NCBI GenBank assembly: GCA_031272345.1
Contig: JAISTZ010000131.1
Location: 1 to 13,204 of the forward strand
DNA from: Spirochaetaceae bacterium
GTDB taxonomy: Bacteria; Spirochaetota; Spirochaetia; Treponematales; Treponemataceae
Direction: 5' to 3'
Length of the DNA: 13,204 nt
Shown here one piece after another: positions 1-8,374 of this stretch; position 1 is the stretch's first letter; every line of letters begins with the position of its first letter. A model generated the notes under the pieces. The model was not told the origin of the DNA, searched no databases, and saw only the letters and a program-made list of their open reading frames with translations. The position numbers were made by a program, and so were the translations under genes.

Positions 1-194
1 CCGTTATAGTCATGCCATTCGGCAATGCTGCGGCCTTCATCGTCAACGCCGATGTCCGGGTTTTTGTCAAAGTTGAGGCAGGAAAACACTTCAAAAAGCA
101 AGTCTCTGGTTTTTATAAAGAGATCTCTGTTCTGGTCCGCTTCCAGCACATCCGATAAATAGGCAAATCTTTTTTCCAGCATGTCATACTTCAT
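1..194 (-). CDS. Unrecognised protein, N-terminal part only
   Basis: The open frame runs from an ATG at 194 leftwards off the window edge (64 codons plus 2 bases, no stop). The visible protein starts MKYDMLEKRFAYLSDVLEAD and is mostly charged and probably helical. It ends in a 'GVDDEGRSIAEWHDYN' stretch; I associate a 'D-G-x-x-xEWH' pattern with small uncharacterised bacterial proteins but cannot name a family. There is no signal peptide or membrane segment. The start is supported by a perfect -35 (TTGACA), a 17-bp spacer and a TATATT -10 box ending 6 nt before the ATG. There is no Shine-Dalgarno sequence at a usable distance, so the mRNA may be leaderless. Function unknown. That it is a real gene is fairly sure because of the promoter; its full length cannot be seen. 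Confidence 0.6.
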   Translation of the reverse strand, partial: MKYDMLEKRFAYLSDVLEADQNRDLFIKTRDLLFEVFSCLNFDKNPDIGVDDEGRSIAEWHDYN

Positions 195-200
195 GATAAA

Positions 201-229
201 AATATACCAGCAGTTCCTTCCGGTGTCAA
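201..229 (-). promoter_or_regulatory. Sigma-70 type promoter of the gene starting at 194
   Basis: On the minus strand the -35 is TTGACA (224-229) and the -10 is TATATT (201-206), with a 17-bp spacer and an extended TGG just before the -10. Six bases separate the -10 from the ATG, placing the predicted +1 at the A of the start codon (leaderless). Confidence 0.65.
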
Positions 230-311
230 GCGTAGGCAAATCCAATCCATAAGTCCGCCCATCCCCCGGCAGATATGCAGACGGCGCCTTTTTGGGGCGA
301 GACGGGGCAGG

Positions 312-345
312 GGCGAGCAAGCGGCGAGTCTTCCGGGTGGGGGCG
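312..345. repeat. 34-bp G-rich direct repeat, copy 1
   Basis: This copy is identical over 34 bases to 1877-1910, starting GGCGAGCAAGCGG and ending GGGTGGGGGCG. The flanks are also G-rich and loosely similar (both copies are followed within about 25-30 bases by a GGGAGTTAA or GGGGTTAA motif). The two copies bracket the ORF6N pseudogene and the protease/DUF5678 pair. It may be a dispersed intergenic repeat or the scar of an insertion. Confidence 0.75.
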
Positions 346-367
346 ACTGCGAGGGAGGTAGAGGGAG

Positions 368-721
368 TTAATCAGGCCGGAAGCCGATGACTTTTTCAGG
401 CTGTACCGGGACAGCTATCAAACGGTTCAAGACACTTGAAAGCATAAGGATGCCGTGTTCAGTGAAGGCATAAGGTTTATACTTTCGGTTGTCTTGGCTA
501 AAGGTCACAAATTGTGACCTTAAATCCTGCTATTCTTCCGAGGAAAGCTGAAACATGAAATCAATGGGGAACCGTCTTGTATTCCGTTTTACTGCCTGAT
601 TGAGAACCTTCGTCTCCACCTTGTAGAGTTTAGCCAAGTCGCTGTCCAGCATTACTTTTTGCCCGCGAATTTCGTGTATCATTGCCTCGATGGACTCAAC
701 CGGCTTCAGGAGCGATTCCAT
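368..721 (-). pseudogene. ORF6N-domain gene with an internal TAG and degraded 3' end
   Basis: The frame starts with ATG at 721 and reads through a classic ORF6N (KilA-N-associated, phage-type DNA-binding) N-terminal domain: 'IEAMIHEIRGQKVMLDSDLA', then 'VLNQAVKRNTRRFP' and 'DFMFQLSSEE'. A TAG at 530-532 then interrupts it. The same frame continues with the next family-typical block, 'QDLRSQFVTF ... YAFTEHGILMLSSVLN', up to a TAA at 368-370. Because the homology resumes in frame right after the TAG, this is one gene broken by a point mutation. After 'SSVLN' the usual continuation is lost, so the 3' end is also truncated, about 20 bp from the 34-bp repeat. ORF6N proteins in full have an additional C-terminal region (often with a coiled coil), which is missing here. 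Other genes in the window use TAG as a normal stop (nifU-like, secA, lipoprotein 1), which argues against recoding. The promoter appears intact. Confidence 0.75.
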
Positions 722-727
722 GCCGCT

Positions 728-756
728 ATTCTACCACGTTCTGCCAGTTATGTACA
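728..756 (-). promoter_or_regulatory. Putative leaderless promoter of the ORF6N pseudogene
   Basis: On the minus strand a TGTACA -35 (751-756, 4 of 6 consensus), a 17-bp spacer and a TAGAAT -10 (728-733) end 6 nt before the ATG at 721. No Shine-Dalgarno sequence is present. The geometry matches the promoters at 201, 2144 and 8328. Confidence 0.5.
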
Positions 757-958
757 CCACAGAACCAAAAAGGCGCTGGGGAAGAAAACCGCAAAGACAA
801 ATAAGGCCAAGAAGTGGTTATTTTGCGCGACTTTTTCGACTTGGCGGTTTTTTATGGGGGCGTGTCGTCCTTTGTTGCCGTCGTCGCCGTTGCGGTTTTT
901 CCTGAGGGCGGCTTCCGTGTTGCGTGCGGACAGTGAGGGCGGGCTTCTGGCGCTTGTC

Positions 959-1429
959 TTACTCAAACCCGTTTAAGCGGCCGGCTTCGGCAGCAAGACT
1001 AAACGGCGCGGGAAGCGGCGGGATGACGAAACTCAAACTTGTTTTGCCGCCCGCGTTTGAGATATGAAAATCCCCAAGCTGGATAATATCCATACCAATG
1101 AGCATATCAAAATTCTGTAATGACTGTAGATGACACACTCCGATATGCCTGCTTGAAACAAATAAATCGTTGGGCAGCTTTACCGCCAGACGGACAACAT
1201 CAACCGTTTGACTGCCGCCAAGACCTGACAGGATTTCAGAATCAATCGGGACAAGACGCAGTTTTTCCATGAGGCTCATCGAAATTACCGTATGATTAGC
1301 CCCAGTATCCCACTTAGCGCGAATTTTCGCACAGCGGCTTTTATCTTTGATAGGATCAGGAAAGACCTCGACTTCCGTAATAAGGTTTTCTGTTCTGACG
1401 GAATACCGTTGTTCAAAAGCGTAATACAT
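959..1429 (-). CDS. Retropepsin-like aspartic protease family protein
   Basis: This 156-aa protein carries the single-domain aspartic-protease signature: 'KWDTGANHTVIS' with the catalytic Asp at D41, a flap-like middle, and a later 'DMLIGMDIIQLGDFHISN' block that corresponds to the hydrophobic-hydrophobic-GxD motif of the retropepsin fold. Such proteins act as dimers, each chain supplying one Asp (family knowledge). No signal peptide is visible, so it is probably cytoplasmic. The start is set by a good GGAGGG Shine-Dalgarno at about 1433-1438. It lies 18 nt downstream of the DUF5678-like gene on the same strand, so the two are almost certainly one operon. The last roughly 20 residues (proline/alanine-rich) look less conserved. 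The substrate is unknown; regulation of, or by, the small partner is an inference from the pairing alone. Confidence 0.75.
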   Translation of the reverse strand: MYYAFEQRYSVRTENLITEVEVFPDPIKDKSRCAKIRAKWDTGANHTVISMSLMEKLRLVPIDSEILSGLGGSQTVDVVRLAVKLPNDLFVSSRHIGVCHLQSLQNFDMLIGMDIIQLGDFHISNAGGKTSLSFVIPPLPAPFSLAAEAGRLNGFE

Positions 1430-1447
1430 ACACCCTCCGCCGAAAAA

Positions 1448-1666
1448 TCAGAATATTTCCCAGGTTTCCCATGCGGGATCAACCGGAATATGCTTTACGC
1501 AAAAAGTGCCTAATGGCCGCGTTTTTGCCGTTTCGTCCACAGCGGAGTCCAAATCATCATATACCCCGATTATCTTGTCTCCGGCAATTACAAGTTCCTT
1601 GCCCACATACTTTTCCCGAAACCTGTCTCTGTTCGCCCTGTAAAAAGTGTTTTCCTGTTCGTACAT
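1448..1666 (-). CDS. Small DUF5678-like protein, partner of the protease
   Basis: A 72-aa protein whose core 'FREKYVGKELVIAGDKIIGV' followed by a 'D-S-A' helix and 'GTFCVKHIP' fits the pattern I associate with DUF5678: a short alpha/beta module in which a Gly-Lys turn, two strands, a helix and a final strand follow each other. Function is unknown for the family. The start has a GGAGGC Shine-Dalgarno (1671-1676) 4 nt before the ATG, and a promoter lies just upstream. The gene is the first of a two-gene unit with the aspartic protease. I recall DUF5678-type and retropepsin-type proteins as neighbours in other bacteria and archaea, but cannot verify this here. The protein is acidic/basic mixed and soluble, with no membrane segment. 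The family call is moderate; the gene itself is well supported. Confidence 0.7.
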   Translation of the reverse strand: MYEQENTFYRANRDRFREKYVGKELVIAGDKIIGVYDDLDSAVDETAKTRPLGTFCVKHIPVDPAWETWEIF

Positions 1667-1686
1667 GAAAGCCTCCTACCCATAAA

Positions 1687-1715
1687 GGTATAGCGCGTTT
1701 TGCAAGAAAGAGCAA
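1687..1715 (-). promoter_or_regulatory. Promoter of the DUF5678-protease pair
   Basis: On the minus strand TTGCTC (1710-1715), a 17-bp spacer and TATACC (1687-1692) place the +1 at about 1680, giving a short leader of roughly 14 nt that contains the Shine-Dalgarno sequence. Confidence 0.45.
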
Positions 1716-1831
1716 GCTGCTGTGAAAAACTTATTCCTTGCCGCGGTTTTTGTAATGGCGCGTCAGGTGCGAGTCCTTACAGCGAAAACACCATGCCTTT
1801 GCGCGGAGAGAATGTCCTGTGAGCAAAGGCC

Positions 1832-1855
1832 GGGAGGGGGAGGGGTCCGGGTGGG
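1832..1855 (+). other. Putative G-quadruplex motif
   Basis: Five tracts of three to five G separated by 1-3 bases (tracts at 1832-1834, 1836-1840, 1842-1845, 1849-1851, 1853-1855) meet the usual G3+N1-7 rule. It lies between the divergent DUF5678 and secA promoters. Whether it folds in vivo is unknown. Confidence 0.4.
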
Positions 1856-1876
1856 ATGCAAGGCGGAGTAGGGGGA

Positions 1877-1910
1877 GGCGAGCAAGCGGCGAGTCTTCCG
1901 GGTGGGGGCG
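1877..1910. repeat. 34-bp G-rich direct repeat, copy 2
   Basis: Identical in sequence and orientation to 312-345. The distance between copies is 1565 bp. Confidence 0.75.
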
Positions 1911-2143
1911 GTGGGCTTTGAGGGCGGGGTTAAAGCTCCAGCGCCGCCAATTGCAGCTTGAGATACGCGGCCTATCCATGCACGGAACAATTCCCTTCGA
2001 TCGAGGTGTGGTCGCCGGGAGTTATCGCATGACCCTCACCTTTCGCATGGAACAGCGGGCCAACCGGGTTATTGCGCCGCTGTTTGCGCGGCAGGCGGAA
2101 GCGTATTGCGCCCCCTAGTGTGGCGCCGGGGCGGACAGCATAC

Positions 2144-2172
2144 TTGCCGAAATCCCGTAAAAGCGGTACATT
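2144..2172 (+). promoter_or_regulatory. Putative leaderless promoter of secA
   Basis: TTGCCG (2144-2149), a 17-bp spacer and TACATT (2167-2172) end 6 nt before the secA ATG at 2179, so the expected +1 is the A of the ATG. There is no Shine-Dalgarno sequence before this ATG. Confidence 0.5.
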
Positions 2173-2178
2173 TACTTT

Positions 2179-4918
<2,740 letters not shown>

Positions 4919-4923
<5 letters not shown>

Positions 4924-4942
4924 ATGATTCAAAAGCGGTAGC
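4919..4942 (+). repeat. 24-bp imperfect direct repeat at the secA stop, copy 1
   Basis: Starting GGTAGATGATTCA and ending AGCGGTAGC, this copy spans the secA TAG and matches 4987-5010 at 21 of 24 bases. The 68-bp spacing suggests a small local duplication. Confidence 0.55.
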
Positions 4943-4986
4943 CGCTCCCGCTGGTCGCGGCAATTGACGATTGCCCGACATTGGAT

Positions 4987-5010
4987 GGTAGATGATTCAG
5001 CAGCGGCAGC
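4987..5010 (+). repeat. 24-bp imperfect direct repeat, copy 2
   Basis: Second copy of the repeat at 4919-4942, immediately upstream of the -35 box of the NifU-like gene. Confidence 0.55.
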
Positions 5011-5039
5011 TTGCTTTTTTTTCCTGCCTGTGCTATTCT
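5011..5039 (+). promoter_or_regulatory. Promoter of the NifU-like gene
   Basis: TTGCTT (5011-5016), a 17-bp spacer and TATTCT (5034-5039) predict a +1 near 5046. The leader begins with a small hairpin: GCCGG (5048-5052), loop TAA, CCGGC (5056-5060), just before the Shine-Dalgarno. Confidence 0.55.
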
Positions 5040-5077
5040 TACCCCGTGCCGGTAACCGGCCGCAAAGGAGATTCTTA

Positions 5078-5308
5078 ATGGCGCTTGTAGATAAGGTCAA
5101 AGCAAAGCTCAACGAAATCCGTCCCAGGCTTCAGTCGGACGGCGGGGACCTGGAATTCGTGTCCCTTGAGGATGGAGGCAAGGTGCAGGTAAAACTCACC
5201 GGCTCCTGTGCGGGGTGCCCCATGGCCACAATGACGATTAAGCAGAGCGTAGAGCTGGAGTTGCGGGACGCAATTCCCGAAATCACCGAGGTGGTGCAGG
5301 TCTTCTAG
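5078..5308 (+). CDS. NifU C-terminal-domain Fe-S cluster protein
   Basis: A 76-aa stand-alone NifU C-terminal (Nfu) domain, a scaffold or carrier that binds a [4Fe-4S] cluster at a dimer interface and passes it to target enzymes. The family marks are clear: 'IRPRLQSDGGDLEFV' near the N terminus, and the cluster-ligand motif C44-A-G-C47 in 'TGSCAGCPMA'. The length fits the short stand-alone form. I chose the ATG at 5078 because an AAAGGAG Shine-Dalgarno lies at 5064-5070 and homology begins here. An upstream in-frame ATG at 4964 would add a Phe/Cys-rich stretch with no family support and lies before the predicted transcription start. It follows secA by 154 bp and has its own promoter. It may be co-transcribed with the slyD-like gene 60 bp downstream. 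Confidence 0.92.
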   Translation: MALVDKVKAKLNEIRPRLQSDGGDLEFVSLEDGGKVQVKLTGSCAGCPMATMTIKQSVELELRDAIPEITEVVQVF

Positions 5309-5314
5309 GGACGG

Positions 5315-5335
5315 CTGAAAAACGTGGCGTTTCAG
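5315..5335 (+). other. Small hairpin between the NifU-like and slyD-like genes
   Basis: CTGAAA, then AACG with a 2-nt bulge, loop TGG, and CGTTTCAG can pair into an 8-bp stem. No U-run follows, so it is not a standard terminator; it could process or stabilise a joint mRNA. Confidence 0.3.
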
Positions 5336-5368
5336 CGATTTCCCGGCCGCGCCGCAAAAAGGACAGGG

Positions 5369-5866
5369 ATGACTATCTCAAAGGACAGGGTTGCCGCCAT
5401 TGATTATTGCCTAAAAGACAATGACGGCGCCGTAATCGACTCAACCGAGGGGGGACCGCCCCTGGAGTACCTCCACGGCCATGGCAACGTGATTCCCGGG
5501 CTGGAGCGGGAGCTGGAGGGCAGGGAACCCGGCGCCGTCTTTGACGCGGTGATTGAACCGGAGGAGGGCTACGGGGCATACAGGGAAGACCTGGTGATCG
5601 ACTTTCCCAAAGACAGCTTTCCCCCCGGCGCCCGTGTAAGAATCGGCGAGCGGTTCCAGGCGGAGGGCCCCAACGGCGCGTTCCCCGTCACGGTGGTGAA
5701 GGCGGGGGAAAACGTGGTCACCGTTGACGGGAATCATCCCCTGGCGGGAAAAAAACTCTTCTTCAACGTAAGGGTGGTGTCCGTAAGGGACGCAACCCAA
5801 GAGGAACTCGCCTTCGGCCTCTGCGGGTGCTCCTCCGGGTGCGATTCCTGCCCGGGCTGCCATTGA
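5369..5866 (+). CDS. slyD: FKBP-type peptidyl-prolyl isomerase, SlyD-like
   Basis: A 165-aa cytoplasmic prolyl isomerase and chaperone. Residues 1-70 and about 120-145 form the FKBP domain ('YCLKDNDGAVIDST', 'PLEYLHGHGNVIPGLERELE'). Residues about 71-120 are the inserted IF chaperone domain ('GYGAYREDLVIDFPKDSF' at its edge). The C terminus is a short metal-binding-type tail with C152, C154, C158, C161, C164 and H165. SlyD of E. coli uses a longer Cys/His-rich tail to bind nickel and help hydrogenase maturation; a similar role here is inferred, not shown. The start at 5369 has AAAAAGGA at 5356-5363 with 5-nt spacing. An upstream in-frame GTG at 5324 has no Shine-Dalgarno and adds non-homologous sequence. 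It may form an operon with the NifU-like gene and converges on the hbd-like gene. Confidence 0.92.
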   Translation: MTISKDRVAAIDYCLKDNDGAVIDSTEGGPPLEYLHGHGNVIPGLERELEGREPGAVFDAVIEPEEGYGAYREDLVIDFPKDSFPPGARVRIGERFQAEGPNGAFPVTVVKAGENVVTVDGNHPLAGKKLFFNVRVVSVRDATQEELAFGLCGCSSGCDSCPGCH

Positions 5867-5872
5867 CGCGGA

Positions 5873-5896
5873 GCGGAACCGGCCCCTGGGGTCCGC
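5873..5896. terminator. Possible shared hairpin between convergent slyD-like and hbd-like genes
   Basis: GCGGA (5873-5877) pairs with TCCGC (5892-5896), with further C-G pairs inside. It occupies the 32-bp gap between the two stops. Neither strand has a clear U-run, so intrinsic termination is uncertain. Confidence 0.3.
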
Positions 5897-5898
5897 GC

Positions 5899-6741
5899 CT
5901 ATCTCTTTGTATAGTCGAAGAATCCCTTGCCGGTCTTTTGGCCGAGGAGACCGCCCCGCACCATCTTGCGCAGAAGCGGGTGGGGCCGGTATTTGGGATC
6001 CCCCATCTCGCTTTCGAGGACCTCCATGATCGCCAGACAGATGTCCAGACCGATGAGATCGCCCAGGGCAAGGGGCCCCATGGGGTGATTGGCACCGAGT
6101 TTCATGGCCGTGTCGATGTCCTCGGCGCTGGCGATGCCCTCGGCCAAAATGCAGACCGCCTCGTTTATCATGGGGATGAGGATGCGGTTCACCACGAATC
6201 CGGGGTTTTCTTTTACTTCCACCGGAGTCTTGCCGATGGACGCGGCGATTTCTTTTATCCGCTGGGCGGCCTCCGGGGGCGTTAAAAGCCCGCTGATCAC
6301 CCCCACCAGCTTCATGACATCCGCGGGATTAAAGAAGTGCATACCCACAACGGGGTGCTTTATTCCCTGGGAAATTTCGGTGATGGACAGGGACGAGGTG
6401 TTCGTCGCAAAAACCGTTTCCGGCTTGCAGATGCCGTCGAGCTCCTTGAACAGCGCCTTTTTGACATCCATTTTTTCCAGGGCGGCCTCTATGACCAGGT
6501 CGCAGCCGGAAAAGGCCTGTTTCTCCCCGATGGTGATGCTGCTGAGGGTTGACGCCTTCTTTGCTTCGTCAATGCGGCCCTTGGCGACTAATTTTTCGAG
6601 CTTGGCGGAAATCCTGTTTACGCCGTTCTGGGCCAACTCCGTATTGATGTCATTCAGGATGACCTGATACCCAGGGTTGGATGCAAAGGCTAAAGAAATT
6701 CCCTGCCCCATCGTCCCTGAACCAACAATTGCTACTTTCAT
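5899..6741 (-). CDS. hbd: 3-hydroxyacyl-CoA (3-hydroxybutyryl-CoA) dehydrogenase-like, catalytic Glu missing
   Basis: A 280-aa protein of the family that interconverts 3-hydroxyacyl-CoA and acetoacyl-CoA with NAD(P), as in butyrate metabolism. The N-terminal Rossmann motif is GSGTMG (7-12). Active-site blocks follow: 'FATNTSSLSITEI' (S116/S117), 'GMHFFNP' (H135) and 'NPGFVVNRILIPMINEA' (N185). The C-terminal helical dimerisation domain ends in 'GLLGQKTGKGFFDYTK'. Length is typical. One oddity: the family has 'MKLVE' with a Glu 12 residues after the catalytic His, but here it reads 'MKLVG' (G147, codon GGG), so the His-Glu dyad is broken; also NPAD replaces the common NP(V/A)P. The start has AGGAGG with 7-nt spacing. 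It lies 104 bp after purB on the same strand but has its own strong promoter. No thiolase or crotonase gene is nearby. The family is certain; full activity is not. Confidence 0.9.
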   Translation of the reverse strand: MKVAIVGSGTMGQGISLAFASNPGYQVILNDINTELAQNGVNRISAKLEKLVAKGRIDEAKKASTLSSITIGEKQAFSGCDLVIEAALEKMDVKKALFKELDGICKPETVFATNTSSLSITEISQGIKHPVVGMHFFNPADVMKLVGVISGLLTPPEAAQRIKEIAASIGKTPVEVKENPGFVVNRILIPMINEAVCILAEGIASAEDIDTAMKLGANHPMGPLALGDLIGLDICLAIMEVLESEMGDPKYRPHPLLRKMVRGGLLGQKTGKGFFDYTKR

Positions 6742-6782
6742 GAAAAAACCTCCTGTTTTGCAGCCAGCTATCGCAGTGGGCG

Positions 6783-6811
6783 CTTCTTTAAAAACTGACG
6801 TTCTTTAGAAG
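6783..6811 (-). other. Stem-loop at the 5' end of the hbd-like leader
   Basis: CTTCT and AGAAG at the ends pair, followed inwards by AAGAAC against GTTTTT-type pairing with one wobble and a small bulge, loop GTCA. It begins a few bases after the predicted +1 (about 6815), so it would cap the mRNA and could protect it from decay or influence translation. Confidence 0.4.
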
Positions 6812-6821
6812 CCCCTCTAAG

Positions 6822-6849
6822 AGTATACCAGGAAATTTGAAAAAATCAA
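6822..6849 (-). promoter_or_regulatory. Strong extended -10 promoter of the hbd-like gene
   Basis: On the minus strand TTGATT (6844-6849), a 16-bp spacer ending in TGG and TATACT (6822-6827) predict a +1 near 6815 and a 74-nt leader. The -35 overlaps the purB stop codon; no terminator separates purB from this gene, so read-through from purB is also likely. Confidence 0.65.
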
Positions 6850-8321
6850 GGACTTATTTTGTCCATGAGGGCGGCGTATTTTTGCGCCAGGGCGCGGGCC
6901 CGCTGGGGCCCCAGGCCCCGGTAGTTTTCCGGGCGCTCAAAGAATTCCTGGGGTGACCGGAATCCCAGCTTTTCCAGTTGGGCCGTGATGGTTTTGAACA
7001 CGTCCCCCTCAGCGCGGAGGGCCTCGTAGAAGGAGACCCCTTCCTCCTCGGCCCGAAGGGTGATCCGGCGAATCACCTCGTGGGCGTCGCTGGCCCCGGA
7101 TTCCGAGAGGAGGATGTAGGCGGGCTCCGCGAGGACCCCCCCCTTCACCTTGCCGCCCCCCTGGGCAAGATTGCGCGCCATGGCCTCCCTGTCCGGGACG
7201 AGGGAGCGGGCCACCGCGGTCATGCGGCCCAGGGCAAAGCAGACCCCCCCCAGGTAGTCCGCCACGAACCTGCCGCTGGCCGAATTGGTCAGGTCCCGCT
7301 GGTGTTCGGAGATCTGGTCCATGTAAAACGTGACGACCCTGGGGGCGAAGGCTTTCCACAGGGATTTGACGTGCTCGCTGTTCCAGGGATTCCGCTTCTG
7401 GGGCATGGTGGAGGACCCCACCTGCCCGTCTCCGAAGGCCTCGAAGACCTCGCCGATTTCCGAGCGCTGGAGGTTCCGCAGGTCGTCCGCCAGATTCGCC
7501 AGAATCCCGAAGGCCGTGTTGATTTCGAGCAGGAGCCGGAGGAGGTACTCGGGCTCCACGAGCTGGGTGGAGTGCTCCGAAGGCTCCAGACCCAGAAAGC
7601 TGAGGTACCGCTCTTCGAGCCCCAGGGGGTCCGGGGTAATCATGCTCGTGCCGTTGTAGGCCCCCACGGGCCCGCTGAGCTTGCCCCGGAGCTTCCGCGC
7701 CCGGAGACGGATCTCCAGAATCGACTTCCCCAGGCGGCTCACGTACTCGGCCAGGGCGAACCCGAAGGTGATGGGGACCGCGTGCTGGCCGTGGGTGCGC
7801 CCCACCTGGGGGGTCTCCGCCTCCGCCTCCGCCAGGGCGCAGAGGGTTTTCTCCAGACCGCACAGCAGGGGGAGGACGGCCTGTTCGACACAGGAGCGGA
7901 TCCTCAGGGACTGGGCCGTGTCCAGGATGTCCACACTCGTGGCCCCCAGGTGGATGTACGATGCCAGCATTTCCCCGGTCAGGCCGGAAGCCCCGGGAAC
8001 CGCGCCCGTTCCGAAGCGGGCCAGGGCCCGGCGTTTGAGCACATTGACCAGGGCGCGGATGTTGTGCCGGGTGATTTCCTCCTCCCGGTAGACCTCCTCC
8101 GGGGAGACCTCCTCCCCCAGGGCGTCGAGGTCCCGGGCGAGTTCCGCCGTGAGGGCGTCCCCCAGGTGGGCCTTTACGAGGGCGATTTCCGCCCTGGCGC
8201 AGAACCGGATCACCGCGTTTTCCGAGAGGAATTCCTCAAGAGCCTGGAAGACCTCCTTTTCCGACAGGGAATACCGGTGGTCCAGGGGTGAAAGATTCAA
8301 AAAAATATCCCGTGAAGCCAT
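6846..8321 (-). CDS. purB: Adenylosuccinate lyase
   Basis: A 491-aa enzyme of the fumarase/aspartase superfamily that removes fumarate from SAICAR and from adenylosuccinate in purine synthesis. Superfamily regions are present in order: H86 in 'EITRHNIRALV', T128-S129 in 'HLGATSVDILDTA', 'VGRTHGQHAVPITFG' (H177/H180, general acid/base region), and the mobile signature loop 'GSSTMPQKRNP' (302-312, catalytic Ser) followed by 'QISEHQRDLTNSAS'. The THGxHAxPxTFG block fits PurB rather than fumarase, argininosuccinate lyase or aspartase. I chose the ATG at 8321: the upstream extension of 48 codons runs back through the promoter and a palindrome and has no homology. There is no Shine-Dalgarno; the -10 box ends 6 nt before the ATG. 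It lies upstream of the hbd-like gene and is divergent from the sigma factor gene. Confidence 0.93.
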   Translation of the reverse strand: MASRDIFLNLSPLDHRYSLSEKEVFQALEEFLSENAVIRFCARAEIALVKAHLGDALTAELARDLDALGEEVSPEEVYREEEITRHNIRALVNVLKRRALARFGTGAVPGASGLTGEMLASYIHLGATSVDILDTAQSLRIRSCVEQAVLPLLCGLEKTLCALAEAEAETPQVGRTHGQHAVPITFGFALAEYVSRLGKSILEIRLRARKLRGKLSGPVGAYNGTSMITPDPLGLEERYLSFLGLEPSEHSTQLVEPEYLLRLLLEINTAFGILANLADDLRNLQRSEIGEVFEAFGDGQVGSSTMPQKRNPWNSEHVKSLWKAFAPRVVTFYMDQISEHQRDLTNSASGRFVADYLGGVCFALGRMTAVARSLVPDREAMARNLAQGGGKVKGGVLAEPAYILLSESGASDAHEVIRRITLRAEEEGVSFYEALRAEGDVFKTITAQLEKLGFRSPQEFFERPENYRGLGPQRARALAQKYAALMDKISP

Positions 8322-8327
8322 GGGGTG

Positions 8328-8356
8328 ATTGTAGGGCCGGGGGCGGGAATCGTCAA
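8328..8356 (-). promoter_or_regulatory. Putative leaderless promoter of purB
   Basis: On the minus strand TTGACG (8351-8356), a 17-bp spacer and TACAAT (8328-8333), both near consensus, end 6 nt before the ATG at 8321. Predicted +1 is the A of the start codon. Confidence 0.65.
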
Positions 8357-8374
8357 GCGCCCCGGTGCAGCCCC

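Larger units (their letters stand above)
1716..2143. other. Intergenic stretch upstream of secA, no convincing gene
   Basis: About 430 bases between two divergent promoters. The part 1830-1930 is strongly G-rich on the plus strand and holds a G-quadruplex-capable run and the second 34-bp repeat. A 99-codon open frame (1819-2118, plus) crosses it but has no Shine-Dalgarno, begins in low-complexity Arg/Gly/Ser sequence, and I do not recognise its C-terminal half. No RNA gene is seen. Confidence 0.5.

Noticed and set aside
501..521. 10-bp inverted repeat with 1-nt spacer (AAGGTCACAA / TTGTGACCTT)
   Set aside because: It lies in the ORF6N pseudogene and encodes the conserved LRSQFVT stretch, so the symmetry follows from codons of a conserved protein motif rather than being an operator.
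530..532. TAG as a recoded amino acid
   Set aside because: TAG is the normal stop of secA, the NifU-like gene and lipoprotein 1 in this window, and no recoding element is visible.
1819..2118. 99-codon plus-strand frame upstream of secA
   Set aside because: It starts in G-rich repeat DNA giving Arg/Gly/Ser low-complexity protein, has no ribosome site, and its C-terminal half matches nothing I recognise. A vague PilZ-like look ('LEIRGLSMHG') is too weak to call.
4934..4946. Hairpin AGCGG-TAG-CCGCT after secA as a terminator
   Set aside because: The stem is only 5 bp and no T-run follows on the plus strand.
6978..8291. 437-codon frame antisense to purB
   Set aside because: Same GC shadow effect; composition is unlike a real protein and purB is unmistakable on the other strand.
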